A stretch of DNA of 64,000 nt from Cryptomeria japonica. Taxonomy: Eukaryota; Streptophyta; Pinopsida; Cupressales; Cupressaceae. The stretch's first letter is position 1; each line of letters starts with the position of its first letter. The notes below the pieces were generated by a model, which had not been told where the DNA came from, ran no database searches, and saw only the letters and a list, made by a program, of their open reading frames with translations. The DNA is taken from assembly GCF_030272615.1 (NCBI RefSeq), contig NC_081412.1, positions 340,815,370 through 340,879,369 of the forward strand. The letters run 5' to 3'. The position numbers were made by a program, and so were the translations under genes. Shown here piece after piece: positions 35,860-46,559 of the stretch.

Positions 35860-36648
35860 TGTTAGATTCAATGACAGTCCCAAAGACACTGAGAGGGGGG
35901 GGTGAATCAGTGTCTAACTAGTTGATAAAATATCTAAACTTATTTAAAACTTTGCATCCCAAAATAGTGTACCAGTAAATGAGAATTAATGCAACAAATA
36001 AGAATAACAGAGACATCATAGAAACACACCATAACACAAGATATTTAATGAGGAAACCCAGTGTGGGAAAAACCTCAGTGGGAATTGTGACCCACAATAT
36101 TTACTCACTGGCCAATGAATAAATACTACTTACAATGAGGGGCCTGCACATGCAGGGAGGCCAACAACCTAGAGCTCACTGCTCAATCACAAAATAGGAG
36201 TCACACTGACTACAAAATGGATTATCAAAATCCATTACAATGTACTACTCAAAACAACATCTCATATGTCAGGTTCAATCTGGTTTAAGCTCATACAATA
36301 ACCAAAACCTTCGCTATCAACTATATCACCTTATACAAAATTTCCTTATCCTTCTTATCCACCTACTTACAAAATGACCTATAAGATCTCATACATATAT
36401 GAGTCTATTACAATGTACCAAGTTGGCTTTAAAAAAGATAATTACATTAAATTACAATAAACAAAAATTTATTCCATGTCGGCCTAAGTGTCAGTATTCA
36501 TTGTTGCCAATGTCGGTGAAGTACATGTCGGTGTGTGTAGAAATCTATTGCCAGTGTCGGTATCTACCGGTTGGTTTCCAGTTGGTTGCCAGTTGGTTTT
36601 CATCAATGACAACATCAACTATTCTCATAAGAGTGTAGAATACCAACA
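35860..36648 (-). repeat. Element K 5' LTR (in element sense)
   Basis: Starts TGTTAGATTCAATGA, ends ATACCAACA; 789 bp. The hairpin motif at 35886-35912 has perfect arms (ACACTGA / TCAGTGT). Confidence 0.92.
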
Positions 36649-36653
36649 GGGAC

Positions 36654-37593
36654 TAGGGATTCTACAAGAAACAAAGCTTTAGGTCCCAATGTCTCCCTAG
36701 TGATGGAGGAAATATAAAATTTGGAAATAAATCTACTCCTTCATCTTAATACTCAAGCAGACAAGAAAAACACTAAGCCCTTAGCCATTTACTATTCAAA
36801 ATGTAGGGGAAAATAACTTTTGAGGGAATGACCATTCGATCTTTGTGAAAAGCCATATGCAACAAACTCTTGTAATCTCTTAACATAGATTAAAAACCAT
36901 TTGAAGAAACCTCCTATTGTGGAAGAGGAGGTCAACTATGTTGGACAAAGACAACAAAATTTAGGGTTTAACTCTTCTTTAGGATAATATGGCCCTAGAA
37001 ATATTTGGGATTCAAATCAGTGGGAGAATGTTAACCAATGGATCCCTCCTTATGCAACGCAACCACCTCTTACATCTTTGGGACCTCCAGAATGGGTTAT
37101 TTCTCAATGTAACCAATCACAATGGCAACCAAATCAACCATAGTGGCAACCCAATCCACCACCATGGCAACAAAACCAACCTCAATTTCAACCATGGAAA
37201 AATCAAGGCCCAAAATGACCTTGGGGACAAACTCCACCCCTTATTACTAGACCAAATTCTGCTAATGAGCAAGTGAATCAACCTCATATACCGACACAAC
37301 CAGATCAAAACCAAAAGAATAATCATACTTAGCAAACATTTAACATTGATTCTAATCCTCTTGGTTTGAATATAATAAAAGTTGATGATATTCAATTAAG
37401 GAATCAAAATAATCCTTCAAAATTTGATGCTTTAGATAGGGAAGGGGAGAAAAATGAGGAGACTCAGGGAAAAGATCAGAGCTTTGATAAAATAAAGGAA
37501 GTAACTGATAAAGAACCTTATTTGGAACGTTTAAGAACAACACTTGTATGGTGGCCCAAAGAGAAATATCACTTGAAACTCACTACGAGGTGA
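36654..37593 (+). pseudogene. Gypsy-J gag, second part
   Basis: Continues gag past element K. It shows CEKPYATNSC, PPIVEEEVNYVGQRQQNLGF and a Trp/Gln/Pro repeat (QWQPNQP, WQPNPPPWQQNQPQFQPW) typical of the Athila/Tat gag C-terminus, then LERLRTTLVWWPKEKYHLK and a stop. Several earlier stops. No pol follows, so Gypsy-J is truncated here. Confidence 0.72.
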
Positions 37594-38280
37594 TCAAATC
37601 CCCAAAGTTGTTTCAATTTTTGAAATACACTATGAGGTAATGAAATCCCCACAAATATTTATCTAATAAAAGAAAAATTGGGTGTTGCTGACACTTTTCT
37701 CTTTCGCCCAAGATCCCAAAGGCAAGGGAAGAGGATACTCGGTGCAATTGTGGTTCCACCCTACAGAAATGCAAGTGTACTAGACACAAAAATACACGTT
37801 CATTCCATTTCAAAATTGAAATGTTTTATAATGTACAATAAACAAACATGTAAATTGTTTGGGTTTATAATTCTTCATCAAACATCTTGCAACAAACTCA
37901 TTTGTAGTTTATATTTCATTCTTCATCCCAAAAGTGCCAAGGGTGTTGTATAGACCATTAGTAACATAGAAAACCTCTATACTAAATTTAATTGAAACCC
38001 TACAAAACGGATTGAAAAACCCTAATCATAAACCAAGTTATACCTATCAACTGTGTAGAGACAAATGATCAATTGTACAAAACAAAGGCCCAAACGAATA
38101 CAAAAACAATTTAACTGCACAACAAGAAGCCCCAAATGCATAACATGAAGATCCAATTGCACAAATTTGGTCTCCACTTGCAAAATAGAGAGATAAATCA
38201 AGTCAAACTATGAAATAAATGAGATAAAACCCTAAATTGAGCATCAAAAGACTAAAATTGACTAAAAATAGGGTCTCAAT
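37594..38280. other. Spacer after Gypsy-J gag, no gene seen
   Basis: A short imperfect direct repeat (CACTACGAGGTGATCAAATC and CACTATGAGGTAATGAAATC near 37580 and 37628) opens the stretch. The remainder is A-rich, with no frame I can support. Confidence 0.45.
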
Positions 38281-38282
38281 TT

Positions 38283-38561
38283 TATCTGGGTTGCGGAGGA
38301 GGTGGCTGAGGAGCTTGATTTCATTTTTGTTCTCATTGTTGTTCATGTTCTCTTCATAGGTCATCTACATGGAATTGTGCGCTTTCTTCCTCTTCCTCTA
38401 TGACAAGCATTGTTCGCATGTAGTCGACATAGCTTTTTTTGGTTTTCTAGGTTAGGGTATTTAACTAAAAAATGATGTCTTCTTGCTTTCCTTGGAAGCA
38501 TAAATTGGGCTGAAGCACTAAGGTCATGTTCACTAATGGGAGAACCATTTTGATTCATTTT
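38283..38561 (-). pseudogene. Short unknown ORF
   Basis: The minus strand reads MNQNGSPISEHDLSASAQFM then KARRHHFLVKYPNLENQKK; after a one-base shift it continues SYVDYMRTMLVIEEEEESAQ and ends in a Pro/Gln-rich tail. About 90 codons, basic then acidic. Family not recognised; it may be a small retrotransposon accessory frame. Confidence 0.35.
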
Positions 38562-38599
38562 TATAAATTTTAACTATATTTGAGATCTAAATGCAAAAT

Positions 38600-40066
38600 G
38601 AAATCCTAATTAAGCTAGACGAGGGTTCACTTTATCAATTTTGCAAAATGAAATGGAAGTTTTGAAAGAAAATTGAAACCCTAATTAGACTAAATTCCTT
38701 CTAATCACTTAACAAATTGAAATGATAAATTGAATCCAAATTGAACCCTTATTAGGCTATGTGATGGTTCATTCAACTCCTATTTAGGCTATGTGAGATT
38801 TGTGATTCATTTTAAGCCAAATTAGTTAGAGGTTTGATCATTAAACATCATTATTGAATTGAGAACCTTGCATGCGAGAAACTTAATCATATAATACTTT
38901 GTATGTAATCAATCTAATCCCATAAACTCTGCATGCAAGAATTCATCAACAAAAACCAAGCACAATTGTCAAATGTGCAAAAATCTTGATCAACTATGTA
39001 GGAACAACTTGTATACACTCAAAAAGGGCTAAGACTAATTAAATAAATATTTATTATTTATTTAATAATTATTCTTCTATTAAATATTTAAATTTAAAAG
39101 TTTAATGATTTAATTCATCTAGTCTTTCTTCCATTTCAATCTTATTAAATATTAGTTATTTAATCATCGATTATCAATTCTTCTAAAGTCTTCAATAATT
39201 AAATAATTCTATAATTATTTAAATATTCATTTCCACCTCACTTCATCTCCATATCACTCAATCTTGCCAACTCATATTTATGTGGCTAAACAAATTAATT
39301 ATTTTCAATTATTAATTAGCCATATTAAACTCTAACTTCTATTTCCTAAATAAAAGAATGAGTATGTATACTTAATTCTTAACTTCCCTATATTCTCTCC
39401 ATAAGTCCTACATATTTGGACGAGGTTGTCTCCACATAATCCTGATCAACTTCCACTTGTCCCACATTTCCTAAATCTCCTCCAACCATCATATATTCTT
39501 GGGGTCTTCATCTTCAGTCAAGGAGAGAATCTTGCCACTTGGACTACCCTTCCTCCTTTTTCTCTCATATTCCAACTAATCCTTCATAGCCATGAATCTT
39601 GCATGATTCAATCTCAACCATTGATCTCTACCACATGGGATTTTGCTCATGAAAGTCTATAAAAAGAGAATTCCACTAGCATTTTGAATCTAGTAGTTAT
39701 CTTGCATTTACGTGAGTTTTTTATCATTCAAGCATTTCAAGCAATTCACAGTGTACCTTTGGCTTTTTGATTTAATCATTTTCATATGTTTGCATAAATT
39801 ATTTAGCTTTGCATACAACATCCAGTTATCAAGAGTTCATTCATCATTTGTCATCTTGCAAGCTACAACCAATGCAATTTGAGAGAAAAATATGCAACAA
39901 GATCAAAGATGATAAGACACAATGAGACAACAAGTGGAGGGTTTACTGTTTTTAGTATTTCTCTTTTAATTGTTTCATTTGTTATTTTGGAATTTCATGT
40001 AGGTTTATACTATTGTGAAAATAACAAATCTTGCAGGTTCATTCTTGAAATATTTCCAGGTTGCAC
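38600..40066 (+). repeat. Probable 5' LTR of Tat element M
   Basis: Assigned from the Gypsy primer site at 40071 and the downstream Tat gag-pol. It contains an AT-rich tract (39035-39250) and a promoter-like TATAAAAAG at 39658. The right end is near TTCCAGGTTGCA; the left end is not seen, and I could not match a 3' LTR, so extent is uncertain. Confidence 0.45.
39658..39666 (+). promoter_or_regulatory. TATA box in the Tat LTR
   Basis: TATAAAAAG in a locally non-coding stretch about 410 bases upstream of the primer site, a suitable place for the start of the element transcript. Confidence 0.5.
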
Positions 40067-40070
40067 ATTT

Positions 40071-40088
40071 TGGCGCCCACCGTGGGGC
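40071..40088 (+). other. Primer-binding site of Tat element M
   Basis: TGGCGCCCACCGTGGGGC is the primer-site form typical of Tat-lineage plant Gypsy elements. It is undamaged. Confidence 0.85.
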
Positions 40089-40109
40089 AGGAGCCTCACT
40101 TTCTATCTT

Positions 40110-41585
40110 CTGTCTTTTATTCTCGCATTTTTAGTAGTGCATCACATTTGTAAATCTTTTTAATGTATTTGTAATACTTTTTAGTGCATATGTTGTTTTA
40201 TGTAGCGCATTTGCACTTTTTGGTAGCGTATTTGTAATATTTGGTAGCGCATTTGTAGACTTTAAGTGCATTTACAACGCAGATTCACGCATTTGTAATT
40301 TAGGGTTGCACACTTATAGTTTAGAGTAGCGCATTTGTACTTAGTTTTAGCATATTTTCATTTCTAGCGCATATGCCCACTTGACAGTTTGCAGGTTTTT
40401 CTTCTAACAGTTATAGCTCTTTTTGTACGTCGAAGACAAAATCTCTCAAACTACTAACTGGTGGTTTTGCAAGTGTTCTACATGCATTGATACATGTAGA
40501 ATAATTAGGGGATAATAAATTAATCATTTTTGTTTCAAATAGCTTAACTAGGTGGTCAATGTATAGCATGCAACTTACATCTTTGTCTTCTTAGAATAGT
40601 TGCACTTAGAATAATCTAGGGGGTTAATTCATCAACTGTTTACTATGTTTGCACAAAGTGGTAGGTTATTATTCTTTCACCTTAACCAGGTGATCAGAAA
40701 ACTAGACCCACTTTCTACAATGTGTAACCTTTAGAGGGTCTGCCTCCTGAGTAGCCCTTAAGGCTCGATGAGAGGGAAAGACTCAAGTGGCAATGGGATA
40801 AAGCCAAGCTCTTTTGATCCACTATAAATAAATGTGGTTGTGATGAAAGTTGCAAGTAACAGGAGGCCTTCCTTTAAGGGAGCGTAACACGCCGCATGTA
40901 TGACCACTTGAATGGATGACTAGACTAAGAACACTTGTTTAGAAGCCAAAAAATTTCTAGCGATTGGTACAGGAGGTTGGACCTCTGATGACGCTCACAT
41001 TCTTACGGTTCTTAGTAGAGATACAAAGTTTACCATAAGGACTTTTCATGGGAATTGATGCTTGGCTGCCCCAAAGAAGTGAGTGTTGTGGAGTGGATCC
41101 AGTGGGGTCAAGCACTTAAGTATCCACTTTGAATAAGCATAGTAGGGGAAAGCCACGTGAGATCCAATAACTATTGTCCTAGCCATCCATAAGAATCGGG
41201 CTTGTCTTTTTAGTTTACTTTTCCAAACATTGTGCCTACTGTGTTTGTGTTACGTTCTCATTAAGATAGAAAAATCATCCCTTTTTGAAATAGCAAAAAA
41301 TTGAAATTTTGAAGGAAAAACATAGAATCACACATTTAAAATCTAGAAAACTGCATTTGAGAGATTCTATAGCGCATTTGAATAACAGTGTAGTGCATCT
41401 CCAAAACTTTTTAACGTATTTTCAAAACCTTTTGTTGCTTCTCTTAAACATTAGTGCATTTGAACAATTCTATAATGCATATACAATGCAAAGTCGTGCA
41501 TTTAAAACATTGTGTAGCGCATTTGTGCATTTTTGTAGCCCATTTGTTAAAACTTGTAGTGAATTTGTTCTGGTACATTTGCAAC
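40110..41585 (+). repeat. Leader of Tat M with TAGCGCATTTG repeats
   Basis: Two clusters (about 40130-40380 and 41345-41585) of a degenerate motif, TAGCGCATTTGTA or close forms (TAGTGCATTTG, GCGTATTTG, CGCATTTGTAA), at 20-35 base spacing, perhaps fifteen or more copies. The stretch between (40390-41290) is not coding as far as I can see. It lies in the untranslated leader between primer site and gag. Confidence 0.7.
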
Positions 41586-41782
41586 AGAGGGTACTTCCAC
41601 TAGACACAAGAAAATTCTGAAAACAAGTTTGGATACCCACTTTAGAGAATACTTTATTTTGACTGTCACAGACTTCATAGCTAGTCAAATAAACATGGTT
41701 CTTGAATATTTTGCACATAAAGTTAGATCACACTTAAGGTTTTAACAAATATTCAACTCAATAAGTTTTAGATCCAACATTT

Positions 41783-42958
41783 TGTTACTACTTATCAAAT
41801 TGCCATTAGTTTCATATCCAAAGTCATACTATATATTCTAGTCAGTTAGTATTACCGAATCATGCAGTCGGTACACACAGAGAAGTCGGTATGAACAGTC
41901 TAGTCGGTTATAGAAGAAAGCAGTCACAGAATGCAGTATTCACCGAGCTGTTTACCGAGTAATGTTTCATGGCTACTGAGCAGTAAAGTTAACTCACCGA
42001 GTTGATATTCACCGAGTGAAACGTTTTACCAGATACATTGAACCTGGTCATGCACATGAAAACGTGTTACAAGATCGAGGCACATCTAACCATTTTACAT
42101 TGGAAATTGCACTAGGAGATTGTGTATGATTACAAGGTCAATATGACCAATGAAATATTTTGTTTAGTTATTCATTCGAAGAATCTTTTTGTAAGATCGA
42201 AGCAATGAATTAGATCACCGCTGTAAGAGATCTATTTATACAGCATGATTTTAGGGTTAAAAAAAGACAGATGTGAGATATGTGTGTGTATGCATGAAGG
42301 AAGACTGTTACAGAGACACAGAGAGGTCACTGAGAAGGTTATCAATGAACAGTCAAAGAACAGAGTAAACCGAAGGGTTTACCGAGTTACAATATGGGTT
42401 ACCGAGGTATGCTACAGGCTAGGTAATCTTATTCTGAGCACATAGAATATGCTATATAGCATTTCAGATGTAAAGTTGCAAATATTTGTAATGATTTTAT
42501 TGTAAAATTGTGAAGTTGTATGAGAAACCTTTAACAGGGTAAAAGACTCTAACCAAGTCTATAAATTGTAAATCCTCTAACCAGGTGCAGCATTTATATA
42601 GTGTTGTAAAATCCTTTAGTAAGGTAGATCTAATAGATCTTGATACTCCTAACAAGGTAAGCTATCAGAAATAGCTAAATGTAGCTCTAACCAAGCAATC
42701 TTTATTATTGTAGTGGTGAAGTTGTGGGTGCCATCCCCACCGCAGTTTTTCTCTCTAACCAAGAGTTTCTGCGTAACTAAAATATATGTGTTATGGAGTG
42801 AATCATGTATGATTGTTATCTATTTGTTTTAACTTTATTTTATGTTACTGCACTATTTTGTTTATGCATAACAGTAAGGTTATTATTGAAGAAAAGTTTT
42901 GGAGTACTGATTCATCCCTCCCCTCTCAGTACATTAGCTTTCCATATTGGGCCTAACA
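41783..42958 (+). repeat. Solo Copia LTR N in the Tat leader
   Basis: Starts TGTTACTACTTATC, ends GGGCCTAACA; 1176 bp, flanked by the perfect duplication CATTT (41778-41782, 42959-42963). It carries the hairpin motif (42905-42931, arms TACTGA/TCAGTA), a TATTTATA box near 42233, and CTAACCAGGT-like modules (about 42530-42730). No interior remains. Confidence 0.93.
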
Positions 42959-42963
42959 CATTT

Positions 42964-43686
42964 CAGAGTGCATAATCTCTTATCTTTGATAAACTGATCT
43001 TACAAATATAGTTTCTTATCAGGATTATCATCCTTTATCACGAAACTACAAAGCTTGATCGGATTAACCTCGTTCTTTGCATTGGATATATCATTCTTAT
43101 TTGAACTTGGTCATATCAAAATTTCACAAAATTTGCACTCTCATTAGGATCAAAAACTTGCAAATAATCACATACTCGTATGATCATTTCGTGTCTTGTA
43201 AAAAAAAGAGGAAACTTAGTTATAAAGAACTCTTGAAAAAGAGAAAGTTTCTATACATAAACCGCAAACTTTTGTTGAAACATCATATATTTTTACACCT
43301 ATTGTGCATACCTACGCGGTCATGGAAATAAGTTTGACAAAGAACCTTTGAGAATGTGTGCTTTACAACAAAGTTTAGGATTATCACAAGAACTCAATAG
43401 AGGTGGTAGAATCAACTTAGTATATTTACCTGAACAATTGATTGCCTATTGAGTCAAATATTGAAATCAAAACATTCAATGCCAGTTTGGACTAGATGTC
43501 AACACGAGAAATAGAAACGACAACAACAAATACAAATGGAGGAGGAAAATATTACTTTAAGTCAATATCAACACATAGATAATGAATAGACAGAAATTAA
43601 TGTGACCATTAGAGAACTTCAACAAGATCCTAAATTTGAAAAACTAATGAAAATAATGATAGAACCCCCCCAAAAAAAAATACTTC
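42964..43686. other. Rest of Tat leader, no gene seen
   Basis: Between LTR N and gag. Short frames only; from about 43500 the text becomes Gln/Glu-rich in the gag frame, so the original gag start may be upstream of 43687. Confidence 0.4.
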
Positions 43687-45366
43687 TTGATGTTGGCAAG
43701 ATCAGGGGCTAAATTACCCCAAAGTTTTGATCTAGAAATCCTGAGACAAAGTGTTGAATCAAGTCATACTCAACACAACAATGACCAAGATTACGATAAT
43801 ATAAATCAGGTGAATAATGATACCAGAGGGGACACTAATGATACAAATAGAAACCATGATGATACTACAAGGAACCAAGATTAAATAAGAAGGAATCATG
43901 GTGACACAAGAACTCGTGAGGATACAAGGAGAGCCTATGTTGATAATCCTCTTTTAACTCTCACTCAACAAATGCAAAATTTGCAACAACAAATACAGGA
44001 TATGCAGAATGGAACAAGTGCTATAAGATATTCCTTGGAGTATATCTTCCCATATCCTTTTGACAAAATTTTGAACATTGTTTCATTCCCACAACATTGT
44101 GAGATCCTAAAATATGATAAGTATAATGGGAAAATGGATCCTCAAGATCAAATTAGGGAATTGTGGACTATGAGTATGGAATTTGCACATAATGAAACCT
44201 ATCTCATGCGTTTATTTCCCAGAAGTTTGAGTGGAAAATCAATGGAATGGTTCTCTAAATTACCACCCGGGATTAGATCATTTGAGGAGCTTGTGAACAA
44301 ATTTATTTCGCAATACTCATATAACATAAACCATGAAATAACAATGTTGGATTTGTATAACATCAAACAAAAGAATGGGGAATCTTTCATGGTCTTTCTA
44401 TAGTGATGGAGATTATTATTTAATAGATACCCTAGACCAGTGCCAGAACATGAGAAAATGGACATCTTCATTGATAGTCTTACCAGTGAAATGAGTTATA
44501 GACTCAAGTTACAATGTCCTCCTAGTTTTGAAAAAATGATTGAAAATGGTTTTAAAATAGAGGATGCTATGGTCAAAAAAGGAGAATTGAAACTGTACAA
44601 GGAGGGAAGTAATTTATCTAACTTCAACAATAACAACAATAACAACAACAAAAATAACAACAACAATTACAACAACAACAATAAACCAAAATTTTGGACA
44701 AAGAAAAAAAATGTTGCTAATGAGGGAGTACTTGACAACAACATTATTAAACCACAACAACCTATTTTCAATCTCTCAAGTCGAGAACTAGTGAATAACC
44801 AAGATAATATTAAACCAAAACCTTTCTTTTCCAACGCTCACAAAAAAATTACAAACATTGGGGAACCATTGGAATCGTCTTTAAAAATACTTCTTGCAAA
44901 CAAGTTAATCACATTACCAGAAGCAAGATATTTTGAGCCCAAAATTAAACCAAGTTGGTGGAATGACAACCATTTTTGTGATTTTCATAGAAACAAGGGA
45001 CACCGAACTAATGATTGTCAAAGGCTAAAACATCTTATTCAAGATTTAATTGACAATGAGGTTATCACAGTGGATGGTCACAAAATGAATGAATTACATT
45101 TAGGCTTAAAAAATCCACTCCCTAACTATGAAAACGATGGAGAGTCAAATACACAAGATGACAAAGGAAAAGAAAAGGTAAATTATGCTCATACCTACGG
45201 CAATGTAGTAAACGTCATCATTATTAAAGATAAAATACCCTCAGAACTAGTGCATTCCATTACTCGAAGTAAGGCTAAGGTAACATTCCCGGGTGTAATG
45301 AATGATAAAACCTCTACCTCGAGGCATTATAAATTAGTAGATCAATTAGAGAAAACATCCGCGTAG
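43687..45366 (+). pseudogene. Tat element M gag
   Basis: One frame with a TAA at 43882 and a TAG-TGA pair at 44401. Asn/Asp-rich N-terminus; gag domain with YNGKMDPQDQIRELWTMSME, RLFPRSLSGKSMEWFSKLPP and SFEELVNKFISQYS. A poly-Asn tract follows (about 44620-44690), then PEARYFEPKIKPSWWNDNHF and the Tat-type zinc motif CDFHRNKGHRTNDC with KHLIQDLIDNEVI. It forms the particle in an active element. The poly-Asn run comes from an AAC/AAT repeat and is likely variable in length. Confidence 0.88.
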
Positions 45367-45476
45367 ATATCAATCCTAGAGCTCCTAAAAATCTCACCAA
45401 TGCATAAGGAAATATTGGAAAAGGCTCTAGTAGAAACAACAGTCTCTAAAGACATGGATGTTGATCAGTTCAAAAC

Positions 45477-46532
45477 ATGGTGGGACATCTCATAGCCCCT
45501 CATTTCTTATCATTCACAGAGAATGATGATGTATCATTGCAACATCCTCATAATGCTCTGCTTCATATTGAAGTGCTTATTCATAAAACACAAGTTAAAC
45601 GTGTTTTCATAGATGGAGGAGAAGGCTTAAATATTTGTGCATTGAGTTTTGCAAAAGCTTTGGGTTTTTTAGAAAATAAAGTGGATCCCAAAAAGAGGAT
45701 AACAATCAAAGCATATGATGAAGAAGAATGTTCTTCCGGAGGAAGAGTGGTTTTACCACTTAGAATAGGACCGATTCAAAAAGATACAATTTGTCAAGTC
45801 TTAGACTTAAATTTATCCTATAATTGTTTTCTAGGCAGACCCTGGATTCATCATATGCAAGCAGTCCCATCAACCTAGAATCAATGTATAAAATTTACTT
45901 ATAATGGACAAGAGATAACAATTTCAGTAGATTCAACTCAATATTGCAGCAATCTAAAGCCAGCTCGGGATGAAACAGTTCCTCATAACAGAGAAGCATT
46001 CTCTCCTATTGTGTCATCTCAAGAGACATTATTCACATCAACCTTAGAAAGTTTTGATAAAAAGATAAAATTGAATGATGAAGGAATGGGAATGTATTCT
46101 GTACAAACTTTTCCACTTTCTCCAAGATCTTGTGGAAAACCGACAAGTTCACAATAAAAAATCCCACAAAAATCTCTTCAAATATTTGATGAAACATTTG
46201 TCAGAGTTGGGACATTATCTAAAGAAACTGAAGATAAATACATCCTTAATTGGTTATACAAGGATGGAGAAGAAACTAGAGCAACAAATTTAGAGGTCAC
46301 TATCCCCACATAGCAGTATGGTAATGGATTCGGAATCATGCAAAGAATGGGATACAAAAGATTATGCCCTATTGGTAAGCATCAAGAAGACATCACAAAA
46401 CCCATCCAACCTCACTATCAACATGCTAAGGATAAATCTAAACTTGGGTATGGCCAGAATACTCAACCTACACAAAGTCAAGATCACCACCAGCATCACC
46501 AACGAAACATGAAAATAGCGCAAAGGGAATAA
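45477..46532 (+). pseudogene. Tat element M protease with downstream G-patch-like domain
   Basis: The protease has VFIDGGEGLNICAL, where the active-site D is followed by G-G rather than S/T-G, and YNCFLGRPWIHHMQAVPST, a strong Tat signature; a stop follows at 45876. In the same frame at 46314-46463 comes YGNGFGIMQRMGYKRL, then DITKPIQ and KLGYGQ, with the glycines and M-G-Y spacing of a G-patch. G-patch domains bind RNA or helicases and occur at the C-terminus of some retroviral proteases. A stop at 46311 directly precedes it here. Confidence 0.7.
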
Positions 46533-46559
46533 TCATCACAAAAATTGCCACAACAACAA

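Larger units (their letters stand above)
30055..36648 (-). mobile_element. Element K: non-autonomous Copia-type LTR element
   Basis: Both ends carry the duplication GGGAC (30050-30054, 36649-36653). LTRs are 30055-30833 and 35860-36648. It has an intact initiator-Met primer site and a polypurine tract. The roughly 5 kb interior encodes a coiled-coil/zinc-knuckle protein and a long unknown ORF on the minus strand, but I see no protease, integrase, RT or RNase H motif anywhere. Primer site, leader and 3' non-coding blocks match autonomous Copia elements E and L, so it likely relied on a relative's enzymes. It is inserted in Gypsy-J gag. Confidence 0.88.

Noticed and set aside
36989-37276. 95-codon frame with His/Asn-rich repeats
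   Set aside because: Out-of-frame reading of the Trp/Gln/Pro repeat of Gypsy-J gag, which continues convincingly in the neighbouring frame.
40130-40380. Regularly spaced TAGCGCATTTG words resembling a CRISPR-type array
   Set aside because: Repeats are degenerate and spacing is uneven, the setting is a plant retrotransposon leader, and no cas genes exist. Treated as a leader repeat.
44620-44690. AAC/AAT repeat as a free microsatellite
   Set aside because: It lies in the Tat gag frame and encodes a poly-Asn linker, so it is annotated with gag.
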